Translations under genes and position numbers: made by a program | Assembly: GCF_000280495.2 (NCBI RefSeq) | Contig: NZ_CP018016.1 | Coordinates: forward strand, 1,674,001-1,738,000 | Length of the DNA: 64,000 nt | Direction of reading: 5' to 3' | Origin: Kosakonia radicincitans DSM 16656 | Lineage (GTDB): Bacteria > Pseudomonadota > Gammaproteobacteria > Enterobacterales > Enterobacteriaceae | Shown here: positions 51,157-61,653 of the stretch, piece by piece | How the letters are laid out: every line of letters begins with the position of its first letter | Position numbering within the stretch: position 1 is the stretch's first letter | Notes under the pieces: generated by a model | The model's database searches: none | Seen by the model: the letters and a program-made list of their open reading frames with translations, nothing else | Told to the model about the DNA's origin: nothing

Positions 51157-51378
51157 ATTATTCTAGTAAGGATTCTTTTCAGTACAAGAGTTGATTTTGA
51201 GGTTAAATTGAGGTTGCGAAAGCGTAATAAACGCTAAGTCCTCATGCTGTAAGGCCTGGCGGGGATGTCAACATTTTGCAAAAAAAAATGAATTTTTGAT
51301 CGAGTGCTGATTTCTTCATCGGGAAAGGCAAATGCGCAGCTTGATACTGCGCAACATTTATAACTTTAACTAATGACC
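51157..51378. other. nrdA-ubiG gap, no gene seen
   Basis: The rest of the nrdA upstream region to the end of ubiG is AT-rich and holds no ORF with a ribosome site. It probably contains nrdA promoter elements. In E. coli K-12 the long autotransporter gene yfaL lies between nrdA and ubiG; here it is absent. Confidence 0.6.
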
Positions 51379-52107
51379 TTAGTTGTTTTTTGCCGTTGTG
51401 TGTAACATGTAATTAACATCAACGCCCGGCCCTAAGGTAAATTTATTCAGCAGCGGATTATAATGCAGCCCGGTGATATGACGTTCCTGAAGCACCGTCT
51501 CATCGATCCAGGTTAATAATTCAGCAGGTTTAATGAATTTCTTCACGTCGTGCGTGCCTTTCGGCACCATGCGCAGCACATATTCTGCGCCGACGACAGC
51601 CATCAGCCAGGATTTGCCATTGCGGTTAATTGTCGAGAAGAAGACGTGACCGCCCGGTTTAACCAGCTGCGCACACGCTTTTACCACCGATTGCGGATCG
51701 GGGACGTGCTCCAGCATCTCCATACAGGTCACCACGTCGTACTGCTGCGCGTGTTTCGCGGCATGTTCTTCGACGGTTTCCTGAACATAATCGACCTGCA
51801 CGCCGGATTCCAGCGCATGCATACGCGCGACCTGCAACGGTTCAAAGCCCATATCCAGACCGGTCACCGTTGCGCCTTCCTGCGCCATGCTTTCCGCCAG
51901 GATGCCGCCGCCGCAGCCAACATCGAGCACCTTTTTACCGAACAGACCGCCGGCATGTTCGCTAATGTAGCCCAGACGCAGCGGGTTAATACGGTGCAGG
52001 GGCTTAAACTCACCCTCTTTATCCCACCAGCGTGAAGCGACAGCTTCGAATTTGGCGATTTCAGCGTGGTCAACATTCTGAGCGGCCAGTGTTTTTTCGG
52101 CATTCAT
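51379..52107 (-). CDS. ubiG: Ubiquinone biosynthesis O-methyltransferase UbiG
   Basis: UbiG performs both O-methylation steps of ubiquinone synthesis using S-adenosylmethionine. The 242-residue class I methyltransferase has motif [17 protein letters not shown] (about residues 58-73). The acidic loop is [11 protein letters not shown], the post-I motif is [15 protein letters not shown], and the C-terminal membrane/lipid-interacting region is [12 protein letters not shown]. It is divergent from gyrA. Confidence 0.97.
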   Translation of the reverse strand: MNAEKTLAAQNVDHAEIAKFEAVASRWWDKEGEFKPLHRINPLRLGYISEHAGGLFGKKVLDVGCGGGILAESMAQEGATVTGLDMGFEPLQVARMHALESGVQVDYVQETVEEHAAKHAQQYDVVTCMEMLEHVPDPQSVVKACAQLVKPGGHVFFSTINRNGKSWLMAVVGAEYVLRMVPKGTHDVKKFIKPAELLTWIDETVLQERHITGLHYNPLLNKFTLGPGVDVNYMLHTTAKNN

Positions 52108-52191
52108 GGGCGCATTTACTCCTCTCTCAATAAGACGTGTGAGTATATCAGGCCGACGGGATGAATAAACCTTTGCGCGGGAGTTATAGAT

Positions 52192-52221
52192 TTACCTGTC
52201 TCACAGCGGTTGTGTTATAAT
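52192..52221 (+). promoter_or_regulatory. gyrA promoter
   Basis: A perfect -10 TATAAT lies at 52216-52221. The best -35 is weak (TTACCT at 52192-52197, spacing 18). A strong -10 with a poor -35 fits the relaxation-stimulated promoter known for gyrA in E. coli. The start codon is 45 bases downstream. Confidence 0.65.
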
Positions 52222-52265
52222 TTGCGACCTTTGAATCCGGGATACAGTAGAGGGATAGCGGTTAG

Positions 52266-54902
52266 ATGAGCGACCTTGCGAGAGAAATTACACCGGTTAA
52301 CATCGAGGAAGAGCTGAAAAGCTCCTATCTGGACTATGCGATGTCGGTCATTGTTGGCCGTGCGCTGCCGGATGTCCGAGATGGCCTGAAACCGGTTCAC
52401 CGTCGCGTACTTTACGCCATGAACGTATTGGGCAATGACTGGAATAAAGCCTACAAAAAATCTGCCCGTGTCGTTGGTGACGTAATCGGTAAGTACCATC
52501 CCCATGGTGATTCCGCGGTGTATGACACCATTGTCCGTATGGCGCAGCCGTTCTCGCTGCGTTACATGCTGGTTGATGGTCAGGGCAACTTCGGTTCCAT
52601 CGATGGCGACTCCGCGGCGGCGATGCGTTATACGGAAATTCGCCTGGCGAAGATCGCCCATGAATTGATGGCCGATCTGGAAAAAGAGACGGTTGACTAC
52701 GTCGATAACTACGACGGCACCGAAAGAATCCCAGATGTAATGCCCACCAAGATCCCGAACCTGCTGGTGAACGGTTCTTCCGGGATCGCGGTCGGTATGG
52801 CAACCAACATTCCGCCACACAACCTGACGGAAGTGATCAACGGCTGCCTGGCCTATATCGACAATGAAGACATCAGCGTTGAAGGGCTGATGGAGTACAT
52901 TCCGGGGCCGGATTTTCCGACTGCCGCCATCATTAACGGTCGTCGTGGGATTGAAGAAGCCTACCGCACCGGTCGTGGCAAGATCTACATTCGCGCCCGC
53001 GCAGAGGTAGAAACCGATGCGAAAAACGGCCGTGAAACCATTATCGTGCATGAAATTCCGTATCAGGTGAACAAAGCGCGCCTGATCGAGAAGATTGCCG
53101 AACTGGTGAAAGACAAACGCGTTGAAGGCATCAGCGCGCTGCGCGACGAGTCTGATAAAGACGGTATGCGCATCGTCATCGAAGTGAAACGCGATGCTGT
53201 GGGCGAAGTGGTGCTGAACAACCTCTACTCCCAGACGCAATTGCAGGTCTCCTTCGGTATCAACATGGTGGCGTTGCACCATGGTCAGCCGAAGATCATG
53301 ACGCTGAAAGAGATTCTGGCCGCGTTCGTGCGTCACCGCCGTGAAGTGGTGACCCGTCGTACCATTTTCGAACTGCGTAAAGCCCGTGACCGAGCGCATA
53401 TCCTTGAAGCGCTGGCCGTGGCGCTGGCGAATATCGATCCGATCATCGAACTGATCCGTCGTGCGCCGACCCCGGCCGAAGCGAAAGCGGGCCTGATCGC
53501 GCAGCCGTGGGATCTGGGCAATGTCTCCTCGATGCTGGAACGTGCGGGCGATGACGCAGCACGTCCGGAGTGGCTGGAGCCGGAGTTCGGTATCCGTGAC
53601 GGTAAGTACTACCTGACCGAGCAACAGGCACAGGCGATTCTGGATCTGCGTTTGCAGAAACTGACTGGCCTTGAGCATGAAAAACTGCTCGATGAATACA
53701 AAGAGCTGCTGGAGCAGATCGCTGAACTGCTGCACATCCTCGGCAGCGCTGAGCGCCTGATGGAAGTGATTCGCGAAGAGCTTGAACTGATTCGCGAACA
53801 GTTCGGTGATGAGCGCCGTACCGAAATTACCGCGAACACCGCCGATATCAATATCGAAGACCTGATCAATCAGGAAGACGTTGTGGTTACGCTGTCGCAT
53901 CAGGGCTATGTGAAGTATCAGCCGCTGACCGACTACGAAGCCCAGCGCCGTGGTGGTAAAGGTAAATCGGCTGCGCGTATTAAAGAAGAAGACTTTATCG
54001 ACCGCCTACTGGTGGCCAACACCCACGATACGATCCTCTGCTTCTCCAGCCGTGGCCGTCTCTACTGGATGAAGGTTTACCAGCTGCCGGAAGCGAGCCG
54101 TGGCGCGCGTGGTCGTCCGATCGTCAACCTGTTGCCGCTGGAGCAGGACGAACGTATCACGGCGATCCTGCCGGTACGCGAATACGAAGAGGGCGTTAAC
54201 GTCTTTATGGCGACCGCCAGCGGTACCGTGAAGAAAACTGCGCTTACCGAATTCAGCCGTCCGCGTTCTGCCGGGATCATTGCCGTTAACCTGAACGAAG
54301 GCGACGAACTGATTGGCGTCGATCTGACTTCCGGGAACGACGAAGTGATGTTGTTCTCTGCTGCCGGTAAAGTGGTGCGCTTTAAAGAGGGTGCGGTGCG
54401 CGCGATGGGTCGTACGGCGACCGGTGTACGCGGCATCAAGCTGGCGGAAAAAGACAGCGTGGTATCGCTGATTGTTCCGCGCGGCGAAGGCGCCATCCTG
54501 ACGGTCACGCAGAACGGTTACGGTAAACGTACTGCTGAAACCGAGTACCCGACCAAATCTCGTGGTACACAGGGCGTTATCTCCATCAAGGTCACCGAGC
54601 GTAATGGCTCCGTGGTCGGCGCGGTGCAGGTCGATGATTGCGACCAGATCATGATGATCACTGATGCCGGTACGCTGGTGCGTACACGCGTGTCGGAAAT
54701 CAGCGTGGTGGGCCGTAACACCCAGGGTGTGATCCTCATCCGTACCGCGGAAGATGAAAACGTTGTGGGTCTGCAACGTGTCGCCGAACCGGTGGATGAC
54801 GAAGAGCTGGACTCCATCGATGGCAGTGTGGCGGAAGGCGATGACGACATCGCGCCGGAAGTTGACACTGACGACGATACGGCGGATGACGCCGACGAGT
54901 AA
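52266..54902 (+). CDS. gyrA: DNA gyrase subunit A
   Basis: GyrA cuts and rejoins DNA in the gyrase A2B2 complex that adds negative supercoils. The 878-residue protein has the winged-helix and tower domains with the catalytic Tyr122 ([11 protein letters not shown]). The C-terminal beta-pinwheel contains the GyrA box QRRGGKG (near residue 560) and an acidic tail ([22 protein letters not shown]). The quinolone-resistance region reads GDSAVYD, so Ser83 and Asp87 are both wild type. Length is close to the 875 residues of E. coli. Confidence 0.99.
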   Translation: MSDLAREITPVNIEEELKSSYLDYAMSVIVGRALPDVRDGLKPVHRRVLYAMNVLGNDWNKAYKKSARVVGDVIGKYHPHGDSAVYDTIVRMAQPFSLRYMLVDGQGNFGSIDGDSAAAMRYTEIRLAKIAHELMADLEKETVDYVDNYDGTERIPDVMPTKIPNLLVNGSSGIAVGMATNIPPHNLTEVINGCLAYIDNEDISVEGLMEYIPGPDFPTAAIINGRRGIEEAYRTGRGKIYIRARAEVETDAKNGRETIIVHEIPYQVNKARLIEKIAELVKDKRVEGISALRDESDKDGMRIVIEVKRDAVGEVVLNNLYSQTQLQVSFGINMVALHHGQPKIMTLKEILAAFVRHRREVVTRRTIFELRKARDRAHILEALAVALANIDPIIELIRRAPTPAEAKAGLIAQPWDLGNVSSMLERAGDDAARPEWLEPEFGIRDGKYYLTEQQAQAILDLRLQKLTGLEHEKLLDEYKELLEQIAELLHILGSAERLMEVIREELELIREQFGDERRTEITANTADINIEDLINQEDVVVTLSHQGYVKYQPLTDYEAQRRGGKGKSAARIKEEDFIDRLLVANTHDTILCFSSRGRLYWMKVYQLPEASRGARGRPIVNLLPLEQDERITAILPVREYEEGVNVFMATASGTVKKTALTEFSRPRSAGIIAVNLNEGDELIGVDLTSGNDEVMLFSAAGKVVRFKEGAVRAMGRTATGVRGIKLAEKDSVVSLIVPRGEGAILTVTQNGYGKRTAETEYPTKSRGTQGVISIKVTERNGSVVGAVQVDDCDQIMMITDAGTLVRTRVSEISVVGRNTQGVILIRTAEDENVVGLQRVAEPVDDEELDSIDGSVAEGDDDIAPEVDTDDDTADDADE

Positions 54903-54911
54903 TGCGTCACA

Positions 54912-54936
54912 GAGGGCCGGTTTTCCGGCCCTTTTT
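54912..54936 (+). terminator. gyrA terminator
   Basis: AGGGCCGG and CCGGCCCT form a perfect stem around TTTT, followed by five T. It separates gyrA from rcsC. Confidence 0.92.
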
Positions 54937-55017
54937 CATTGCCATTGCGGCATTCGCGATTTATCGCTACCTTAACGACACTCTTTTTTAACTTCCTTGT
55001 GGCGGAGTTTCCCCAGG

Positions 55018-57864
55018 TTGAAATACCTCGTCTCTTTTCGCAGTACCCTGAAAGTTTCCCGCTATTTATTCAGAGCGCTGGCGCTATTGCTGTGGCTGTT
55101 AATTGCCTTTTTTTCAGTGTTTTACATCGTCAATGCGTTGCACGACAAAGAGTCAGAGATTCGTCAGGAATTCAACCTCAGTTCCGATCAGGCACAGCGT
55201 TATATTCAGCGCACCTCAGATGTGATGAAAGAGCTGAAGTACATTGCCGAAAACCGTCTGACGGCGGAAAACGGCATCCTTACCTCGCGCAGTCGCGATG
55301 ATAAAACCGACGTGCCGGCGTTTTTACCGCTGTTCCCCGATTCTGACTGCTCTGCAATGAGTAGTTCATGGCGTGGTTCGCTGGAGTCGCTGGCTTGGTT
55401 TATGCGCTACTGGCGTGACAATTTCTCAGCCGCCTACGATCTCAACCGCGTATTTCTGATTGGCAGTGACAATCTGTGTATGGCGGATTTCGGCCTGCGC
55501 GACCTGCCGGTCGAGCGTGACGATACCTTAAAAAGCTTGCATGAGCGGATTGTGAAATACCGCAATGCGCCGCAGGATGAGCGCAGCAATAACCTCTACT
55601 GGATGAGCCAGGGGCCGCGCCCTGGAATTGGTTACTTTTACGCGCTGACGCCGGTTTATCTTGGTAATCGTCTTCAGGCGTTGCTGGGCACCGAACAGTC
55701 AATCCGCATGGAGAATTTCTTTACGCCGGGCAGCCTGCCGATGGGCGTCACCATTCTGGATGAAAGCGGGCACTCGCTGATTTCGCTGACCGGCCAGGAG
55801 AGCGGCATTGTTGCCGATCCGCGCTGGATGCAGGAACGTTCGTGGTTCGGTTATACCTCTGGTTTCCGCGAGCTGATCCTGAAAAAGAGCTTACCGCCAT
55901 CCTCATTAAGCGTGGTCTATTCCGTTCCTGTCGATATGGTACTGGAACGTATCCGCATGCTGATCCTCAATGCCGTGCTCCTGAACGTGCTGGTTGGCGT
56001 GGCGCTGTTTACCCTGGCGCGCATGTATGAGCGACGTATCTTTATTCCGGCGGAAAATGATGCGCAGCGGCTGGAAGAGCATGAGCAGTTCAACCGTAAA
56101 ATCGTCGCTTCTGCGCCGGTGGGGATCTGTATTCTGCGCACCCAGGACGGGACGAATATTCTCAGTAACGAACTGGCGCATAATTACCTGAACATGCTTA
56201 CGCATGAAGATCGGCAGCGGCTGACGCAGATCATCTGCGGCCAGCAGGTCAATTTTGTTGATGTGTTGACCAGCAACAACACTAATCTGCAAATCAGCTT
56301 TGTTCATTCGCGCTATCGCAATGAAAACGTGGCGATTTGTGTGCTGGTGGATGTCTCCGCGCGCGTCAAAATGGAAGAGTCGTTACAGGAAATGGCGCAG
56401 GCGGCAGAACAGGCCAGCCAGTCGAAATCGATGTTCCTGGCGACCGTCAGCCATGAACTGCGCACGCCGCTGTATGGCATTATCGGTAACCTCGATCTGC
56501 TGCAGACCAAAGAGCTGCCGAAGGGCGTTGACCGCCTGGTGACGGCGATGAATAACTCTTCCAGCCTGCTGCTGAAAATTATCAGCGATATTCTCGACTT
56601 CTCGAAAATTGAGTCTGAGCAGTTAAAAATCGAGCCGCGGGAGTTTTCCCCGCGCGAGGTGATGAGCCATATTACCGCCAACTATCTGCCGCTGGTGGTG
56701 CGTAAACAACTGGGGCTCTACTGTTTTATCGAGCCTGATGTGCCCGTGGTTCTCAACGGCGATCCAATGCGTTTGCAACAGGTGATCTCAAACCTGCTGA
56801 GCAATGCGATTAAGTTCACCGACATCGGTTGCATTGTGCTGCATGTACAGCGTGATGCGGATTATCTTAGCATACGCGTGCGCGATACCGGTGTGGGGAT
56901 CCCCGGTAAAGAAGTGGTGCGGTTGTTTGATCCTTTCTTCCAGGTCGGAACCGGTGTGCAGCGTAATTTCCAGGGCACAGGCCTGGGGCTGGCGATTTGC
57001 GAGAAGCTGATTAGCATGATGGACGGCGATATCGCGGTGGATACCGAACCGGGTATGGGCAGCCAGTTCACTATTCGTATTCCGCTTTACAATGCGGTCG
57101 CGCCGGAGCGCGCTGATGTCGATGGGCTGGCGGAGACCTGCTGCTGGTTGGCGGTGCGTAACGCCTCACTATCGGCCTATTTGCAGAGCTTGCTGAACTG
57201 GAATGGCATCCATACGAAGCAGTACGACGGGCGAGAACTCGGCCTTCAGGATACGTTGATTACCGATGATGATCTGGAACATCCTTCGGGCGCGCGGGCG
57301 GTGATTGTTTTCTGCCGTCGCCATATCGGTATTCCAGTTGAACGTGCGCCGGGCGAATGGTTACACAGCGTCGCCGCGCCGCACGATTTGCTGGCGTTGC
57401 TGGGACGCATTTACCGCGTACAGGTGGTGGAACCGCAGGCGAGCGCGACGCAGGCCATAGAGGACAATGAGGTATCGCGCAACGACGATATGATGATCCT
57501 GGTGGTTGACGATCATCCGATTAACCGGCGATTACTTGCCGATCAGCTGGGATCGCTGGGCTATCAATGCAAAACAGCCAACGATGGGGTGGATGCATTG
57601 AACGTGCTAAGCAAGAACCACATTGATATTGTGCTCAGCGACGTCAACATGCCGAATATGGACGGTTATCGTCTGACGCAGCGGATTCGCCAGTTGGGCC
57701 TGACGTTGCCGGTGATTGGCGTAACGGCTAACGCGCTGGCGGAAGAGAAACAGCGCTGCCTTGAATCCGGTATGGATAGCTGCCTGTCGAAACCGGTGAC
57801 GCTGGATGTGCTGAAGCAAACACTGGCCGCTTATGTCGCGCGGGTCAGAAACAGCAGGGGATAA
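55018..57864 (+). CDS. rcsC: Hybrid sensor kinase RcsC
   Basis: RcsC is the inner-membrane hybrid histidine kinase of the Rcs envelope-stress phosphorelay. It phosphorylates its own receiver, and the phosphate passes via RcsD to RcsB. A TTG start at 55018 gives 948 residues. It puts the phosphorylated histidine at 479 (VSHELRTPL) and the receiver aspartate at 875 (VLSDVNMPNMDG), exactly the E. coli numbers. Transmembrane helices lie at about 20-41 and 314-335, flanking a periplasmic sensor. The ATPase domain has DTGVGIPGKE and GTGLGLAICEK. The ABL linker (about 700-810) and REC domain follow. The ABL part diverges most. An upstream GTG at 54997 is possible but not supported by homology. Confidence 0.95.
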   Translation: MKYLVSFRSTLKVSRYLFRALALLLWLLIAFFSVFYIVNALHDKESEIRQEFNLSSDQAQRYIQRTSDVMKELKYIAENRLTAENGILTSRSRDDKTDVPAFLPLFPDSDCSAMSSSWRGSLESLAWFMRYWRDNFSAAYDLNRVFLIGSDNLCMADFGLRDLPVERDDTLKSLHERIVKYRNAPQDERSNNLYWMSQGPRPGIGYFYALTPVYLGNRLQALLGTEQSIRMENFFTPGSLPMGVTILDESGHSLISLTGQESGIVADPRWMQERSWFGYTSGFRELILKKSLPPSSLSVVYSVPVDMVLERIRMLILNAVLLNVLVGVALFTLARMYERRIFIPAENDAQRLEEHEQFNRKIVASAPVGICILRTQDGTNILSNELAHNYLNMLTHEDRQRLTQIICGQQVNFVDVLTSNNTNLQISFVHSRYRNENVAICVLVDVSARVKMEESLQEMAQAAEQASQSKSMFLATVSHELRTPLYGIIGNLDLLQTKELPKGVDRLVTAMNNSSSLLLKIISDILDFSKIESEQLKIEPREFSPREVMSHITANYLPLVVRKQLGLYCFIEPDVPVVLNGDPMRLQQVISNLLSNAIKFTDIGCIVLHVQRDADYLSIRVRDTGVGIPGKEVVRLFDPFFQVGTGVQRNFQGTGLGLAICEKLISMMDGDIAVDTEPGMGSQFTIRIPLYNAVAPERADVDGLAETCCWLAVRNASLSAYLQSLLNWNGIHTKQYDGRELGLQDTLITDDDLEHPSGARAVIVFCRRHIGIPVERAPGEWLHSVAAPHDLLALLGRIYRVQVVEPQASATQAIEDNEVSRNDDMMILVVDDHPINRRLLADQLGSLGYQCKTANDGVDALNVLSKNHIDIVLSDVNMPNMDGYRLTQRIRQLGLTLPVIGVTANALAEEKQRCLESGMDSCLSKPVTLDVLKQTLAAYVARVRNSRG

Positions 57865-57869
57865 AAAGG

Positions 57870-57891
57870 AACCCCGGCGAAAGCCGGGGTT
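57870..57891. terminator. Bidirectional terminator between rcsC and rcsB
   Basis: AACCCCGGC and GCCGGGGTT form a perfect stem with a GAAA tetraloop between the convergent genes. The tracts beside it are short. Confidence 0.8.
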
Positions 57892-57899
57892 GTGTGGGA

Positions 57900-58550
57900 T
57901 TACTCTTTTTCTGTCTGGGTCAGCGTGACCGAGGAGAGGTAGTTCAGCAGGGCAATGTCGTTATCGACGCCCAGTTTCATCATCGCAGATTTCTTCTGGC
58001 TACTGATGGTCTTGATACTGCGATTCAGCTTTTTAGCGATTTCCGTTACCAGGAAACCTTCTGCAAACAGACGCAGTACTTCGCTCTCTTTCGGTGACAG
58101 GCGTTTGTCGCCATAGCCGCCAGCGCTGATTTTTTCCAGCAGGCGAGAAACGCTTTCAGGGGTAAATTTCTTACCTTTCTGCAGCGCGGCCAGTGCCTTC
58201 GGTAGGTCGGTCGGCGCGCCTTGTTTCAGTACGATACCTTCGATATCCAGATCCAGCACCGCACTCAGAATTGCCGGGTTATTGTTCATGGTAAGAACAA
58301 TAATCGACAGCGCAGGGAAATGGCGTTTAATGTATTTGATCAGCGTAATACCATCGCCGTATTTATCGCCCGGCATTGACAGGTCGGTGATCAGAACATT
58401 TGCCTCGAGTTTCGGCAGATTATTAATGAGCGCTGTAGAGTCTTCAAATTCACCGACTACGTTAACCCATTCGATTTGTTCCAGTGACTTGCGAATACCG
58501 AACAGTACAATCGGATGGTCATCGGCAATAATTACGTTCATATTGTTCAT
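57900..58550 (-). CDS. rcsB: Response regulator RcsB
   Basis: RcsB is the NarL/LuxR-type transcription factor of the Rcs relay. Phosphorylated RcsB activates capsule (with RcsA), rprA and osmB genes and represses flhDC. The 216-residue protein is nearly identical to E. coli RcsB. The receiver domain has the phosphoacceptor Asp56 (LITDLSMPG). The C-terminal helix-turn-helix is LSPKESEVLRLFAEGFLVTEIAKKLNRSIKTISSQKKSAMMKLG (about 150-195). The last eight residues (TLTQTEKE) differ. It lies 16 bases downstream of rcsD on the same strand; an internal promoter in rcsD is known in E. coli. Confidence 0.99.
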   Translation of the reverse strand: MNNMNVIIADDHPIVLFGIRKSLEQIEWVNVVGEFEDSTALINNLPKLEANVLITDLSMPGDKYGDGITLIKYIKRHFPALSIIVLTMNNNPAILSAVLDLDIEGIVLKQGAPTDLPKALAALQKGKKFTPESVSRLLEKISAGGYGDKRLSPKESEVLRLFAEGFLVTEIAKKLNRSIKTISSQKKSAMMKLGVDNDIALLNYLSSVTLTQTEKE

Positions 58551-58566
58551 GTATTAGGCTACCTTG

Positions 58567-61236
58567 CTACAGCAAGCTCTTGACGTAAGCGTCAATGTCG
58601 CTGATGTAATTTTCTATGCCTGGAGCATCGCTCTCACGAATTAATTGCTCCAGCGTTTCGCACAACTGCTTACCAGGTACCAGATTTAGCATAGCAAACA
58701 CACCTTTCAGGCGGTGTGCTGTCTGCGCCAGCGCAGCGAAATCGCGTAACGCTGATTCAGTATACAACCTCTTAACATCATCGGGTACTGTGTCAACAAA
58801 CAGTGCATAATAGCCGCTGGCATGGAGTTCCGCGTTTTCATCGCCTCCCAATGGCGATTCCGGTACATCTTCCTGCGCCAGTTGCTCTTCTATAAGCTGC
58901 AATATTGCTCCCTGCATTGCATTGCTCATATTAAAGTTAACGCGCAATTGGCCTGGGCCAATTTTCCGCACACCGGCCTCATCATCGCTTAAAAGCAAGC
59001 CTGAGGCTGTAAGATTAGACGGATTATCTGTCAAAAAGAGATCATATTCTTGACTTGAAAGACGTTCATCCGGGGAAATACAGCTTGCACCCCAATTTTC
59101 CAACTGGCGAACTACGATATTGCGGATTTCATTCGAGGTGATGTCAATCATCGCGACAACATCATCGAGCAATTTCTCTTCGCTTTCAACCTGCGGTGAG
59201 CGGGCCGCCATTCTAACATGCAAAGAGTAGCGGGTGCCCAGATCTTCCCTGGCCTTAATATTCAAATGCCCACCGAGCTTTCTGGCTAACTGATCGCACA
59301 GCCAGAAGGTGAGGGCGTTTGCTTTTCCGTACTGATCGCTCTGTGTATCGTTAAGGAACGGGAAGTGCAGATTGTCAATTTCACTGGTATTTACGCCTGT
59401 GCCAGTGTCAAGAATACGGAAGGTCAGGCGATCTTCTGCCGATTCATCCATATTCACTTCAAGGGTGATTTTACCCATTTGCGTGGTCGTCACCGCGTAC
59501 TGGATCAAAAGCAGTAGGATTCGGCGTAACGCATCGCGATCGCCGTGGCGCTCCTCGTTAGCCGGCAGCGGGTTGTTGATCAACAATTGCAGGCCCTTAC
59601 GCTTGATCACTGGCAGAACTTCCGGCACCACTTCATCAATCAGATCCTGAATCGAGAACACGGAAGGCGAACCTTTCCAGCTATCGCTTTCCAGCATATT
59701 GGCCAGCTGAATTTCATCCACCAGTTGTACCAGCCTGTCGGCGTGATCGGCGACGTGATTGCCCTCTTTGTTTTCAAGGGCGGCCGCTTCAGCAGCGAGA
59801 GCCTTTACCGGCTGTTTCAGCGAGTCAGCCAGATTATTCATAAAGGCGGCGCGACCCTGCTGGTTCTTCTCATACAGACGCTGCGCTTGCTTTAGCTTCT
59901 TGTTGACCAGCACTTCGCGGTCCTGGTCGCGAATAATAAAGATCTGCGTACGTGAAGCCACCTGGCTGCGGAACTGGCGGATTTCATACAGCTCATTATT
60001 TATGGTGGCCTGGATGACGCCCTGGTGTTGATCCGCCATGGCGGTGATATTTTGCAGATTCAGGTGCGGCAGCAGATGGTCGGCTATTTTGTTGCTCAAC
60101 ACAGTGCGGTTAGCTTCCTGATCGTGTACCAGCAAGCCAAGCGGCAGTAATGAGACAATCTCTTCGTTGAAAGCTCGTAGCACGCGCAGCTCGTTGTTTG
60201 CTCCCGGCGCCGCCAGGCTATCCGTCTTACGGCCCGGTTGCTGACGGAAGGTGGTGTAGCCAAATAGCGCCAGCGCCAGCAGCCCAATATTCAGCAACAG
60301 CGGTAAAAGAATGTTTTGCAGGGTGTCGAGCAGCAGCGTACCGAAAGGAACCTGCCACACCAGACGCAGCCCGGTGCCGTTCAATGCAGAAGCAATCTCA
60401 ATACGCGAGCTATTAAAGTTGACGGTCACATTATCTGTGGTCTCTTTATCCTGCCCGCGTGTGGTATTTTGCGTGCTATCAGGGTCGAGGCGGAAGCTGT
60501 CCAGTGACATGCCCGGCGGGATCAGATCGTTAATCGGCAAGTCAAACGCAACCACCGTCGCCAGGTGACCCGGCTGGTTAAAGGTGGTGCGCAGCGTAAA
60601 ATAGTGGCCATTTTGCCAGGCCAGACGGCGCAGGGAGGAAAAACTTTCGCGCTCATCGAGGGCGTTAGCCTGCTGCAACATTTCTGCGCGTCGGGAATCG
60701 ACGATATTGCTGATGGTGGAATCTTTAAAACCCGAGGTCAGATCTTTTAGAGGCAACGTTGAAACCAGGATCATGCTGTTATCCTGGCCGTTCAGATAGT
60801 ACATCGACCATGGAACGGTTTCTGCGCCCCACAGTGTATCGAGATACGTTGAGATGCGCTGTGTCATCTCCAGCGTGGAGCTGTCGTGCGAACCAAAAAT
60901 CAGCGCTTCTGTCTTGCGGCGCGGTTTTTCGAGGTAATAGACATCCTGTTTCAGACGCGTTTCCTGTAAACCTTCGCTCGGTGTGGTCGCCGGAGCCGCA
61001 GCGATATTGTCGTAGATCTGCCAGGTAGCATACCGCCAGGTGTCGATACGCTTATGGATGGCATGCGTAACATCGACGATTTGATAGCTTTTATCTTTCA
61101 GCCAGGCGTTGACCGCGCTCTGGATCATCACCCCCATCGTTACCAGCAGGACAATAATCAATAAGAGGAAGAAACGGGTAATGTTGCCCGGTATCAGGGA
61201 AAATTTGCCAGGAATCATTGTGTCAGATTGACTCAT
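58567..61236 (-). CDS. rcsD: Phosphotransferase RcsD
   Basis: RcsD (YojN) carries the HPt domain that moves phosphate from the RcsC receiver to RcsB. The 889-residue membrane protein has transmembrane helices at about 20-41 and 305-325, with a periplasmic domain between them. A kinase-like domain lacking the active histidine, an ABL domain (about 690-790) and the HPt domain follow. The phosphorylated histidine is His841 (TAHRLKGVFAML). The N-terminus is almost identical to E. coli; residues about 470-510 diverge. Confidence 0.97.
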   Translation of the reverse strand: MSQSDTMIPGKFSLIPGNITRFFLLLIIVLLVTMGVMIQSAVNAWLKDKSYQIVDVTHAIHKRIDTWRYATWQIYDNIAAAPATTPSEGLQETRLKQDVYYLEKPRRKTEALIFGSHDSSTLEMTQRISTYLDTLWGAETVPWSMYYLNGQDNSMILVSTLPLKDLTSGFKDSTISNIVDSRRAEMLQQANALDERESFSSLRRLAWQNGHYFTLRTTFNQPGHLATVVAFDLPINDLIPPGMSLDSFRLDPDSTQNTTRGQDKETTDNVTVNFNSSRIEIASALNGTGLRLVWQVPFGTLLLDTLQNILLPLLLNIGLLALALFGYTTFRQQPGRKTDSLAAPGANNELRVLRAFNEEIVSLLPLGLLVHDQEANRTVLSNKIADHLLPHLNLQNITAMADQHQGVIQATINNELYEIRQFRSQVASRTQIFIIRDQDREVLVNKKLKQAQRLYEKNQQGRAAFMNNLADSLKQPVKALAAEAAALENKEGNHVADHADRLVQLVDEIQLANMLESDSWKGSPSVFSIQDLIDEVVPEVLPVIKRKGLQLLINNPLPANEERHGDRDALRRILLLLIQYAVTTTQMGKITLEVNMDESAEDRLTFRILDTGTGVNTSEIDNLHFPFLNDTQSDQYGKANALTFWLCDQLARKLGGHLNIKAREDLGTRYSLHVRMAARSPQVESEEKLLDDVVAMIDITSNEIRNIVVRQLENWGASCISPDERLSSQEYDLFLTDNPSNLTASGLLLSDDEAGVRKIGPGQLRVNFNMSNAMQGAILQLIEEQLAQEDVPESPLGGDENAELHASGYYALFVDTVPDDVKRLYTESALRDFAALAQTAHRLKGVFAMLNLVPGKQLCETLEQLIRESDAPGIENYISDIDAYVKSLL

Positions 61237-61653
61237 TCTTGTGTGTAACCCGTTATGACAACACTGCAGGTGACGCTCAGCATCCGCTGAAACAATGTTG
61301 CTGCCATGCCGTAACTACCGCCTGTCGTGCGCGGACTACAAATAGATGTGTTGCAGAGCAGTGTACAGCAGGCAGTATATCGGTTAATGAGTGAATTTCC
61401 AGACTCTCTTTTCAGCCATTATCCGCAGAATGTGGCTTTTTGTCTCTCATTTAAACGAAGCGGCAAAAATGTACAAAACGTGGAGATTGTACAAATATTT
61501 CTCAGTGCTGAATAAGAAGAACGCAATAAATAACAAGAAATTAATTAAATTCCTAAGTCAATAAGATAAATCTGGCACGTTTGTTGATTAATTAATAGTC
61601 GTTACAAATAGTTATTATATGTAGATTATTATTCAAGTTAAGTAAAGAAAGGT
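61237..61653. other. rcsD upstream region, no gene seen
   Basis: The 417 bases between rcsD and micF become very AT-rich from about 61500. The rcsD promoter must lie here but no clear hexamers were found. A 62-codon frame at 61327-61515 has no ribosome site and no recognisable homology, so I do not call it. Confidence 0.5.

Noticed and set aside
52215..53900. 561-codon open frame antisense to gyrA
   Set aside because: It covers the gyrA promoter and most of its coding region. Composition follows gyrA and no domain is recognised.
61327..61515. 62-codon frame upstream of rcsD
   Set aside because: No Shine-Dalgarno sequence and no similarity I recognise. It lies in the rcsD-micF regulatory gap.
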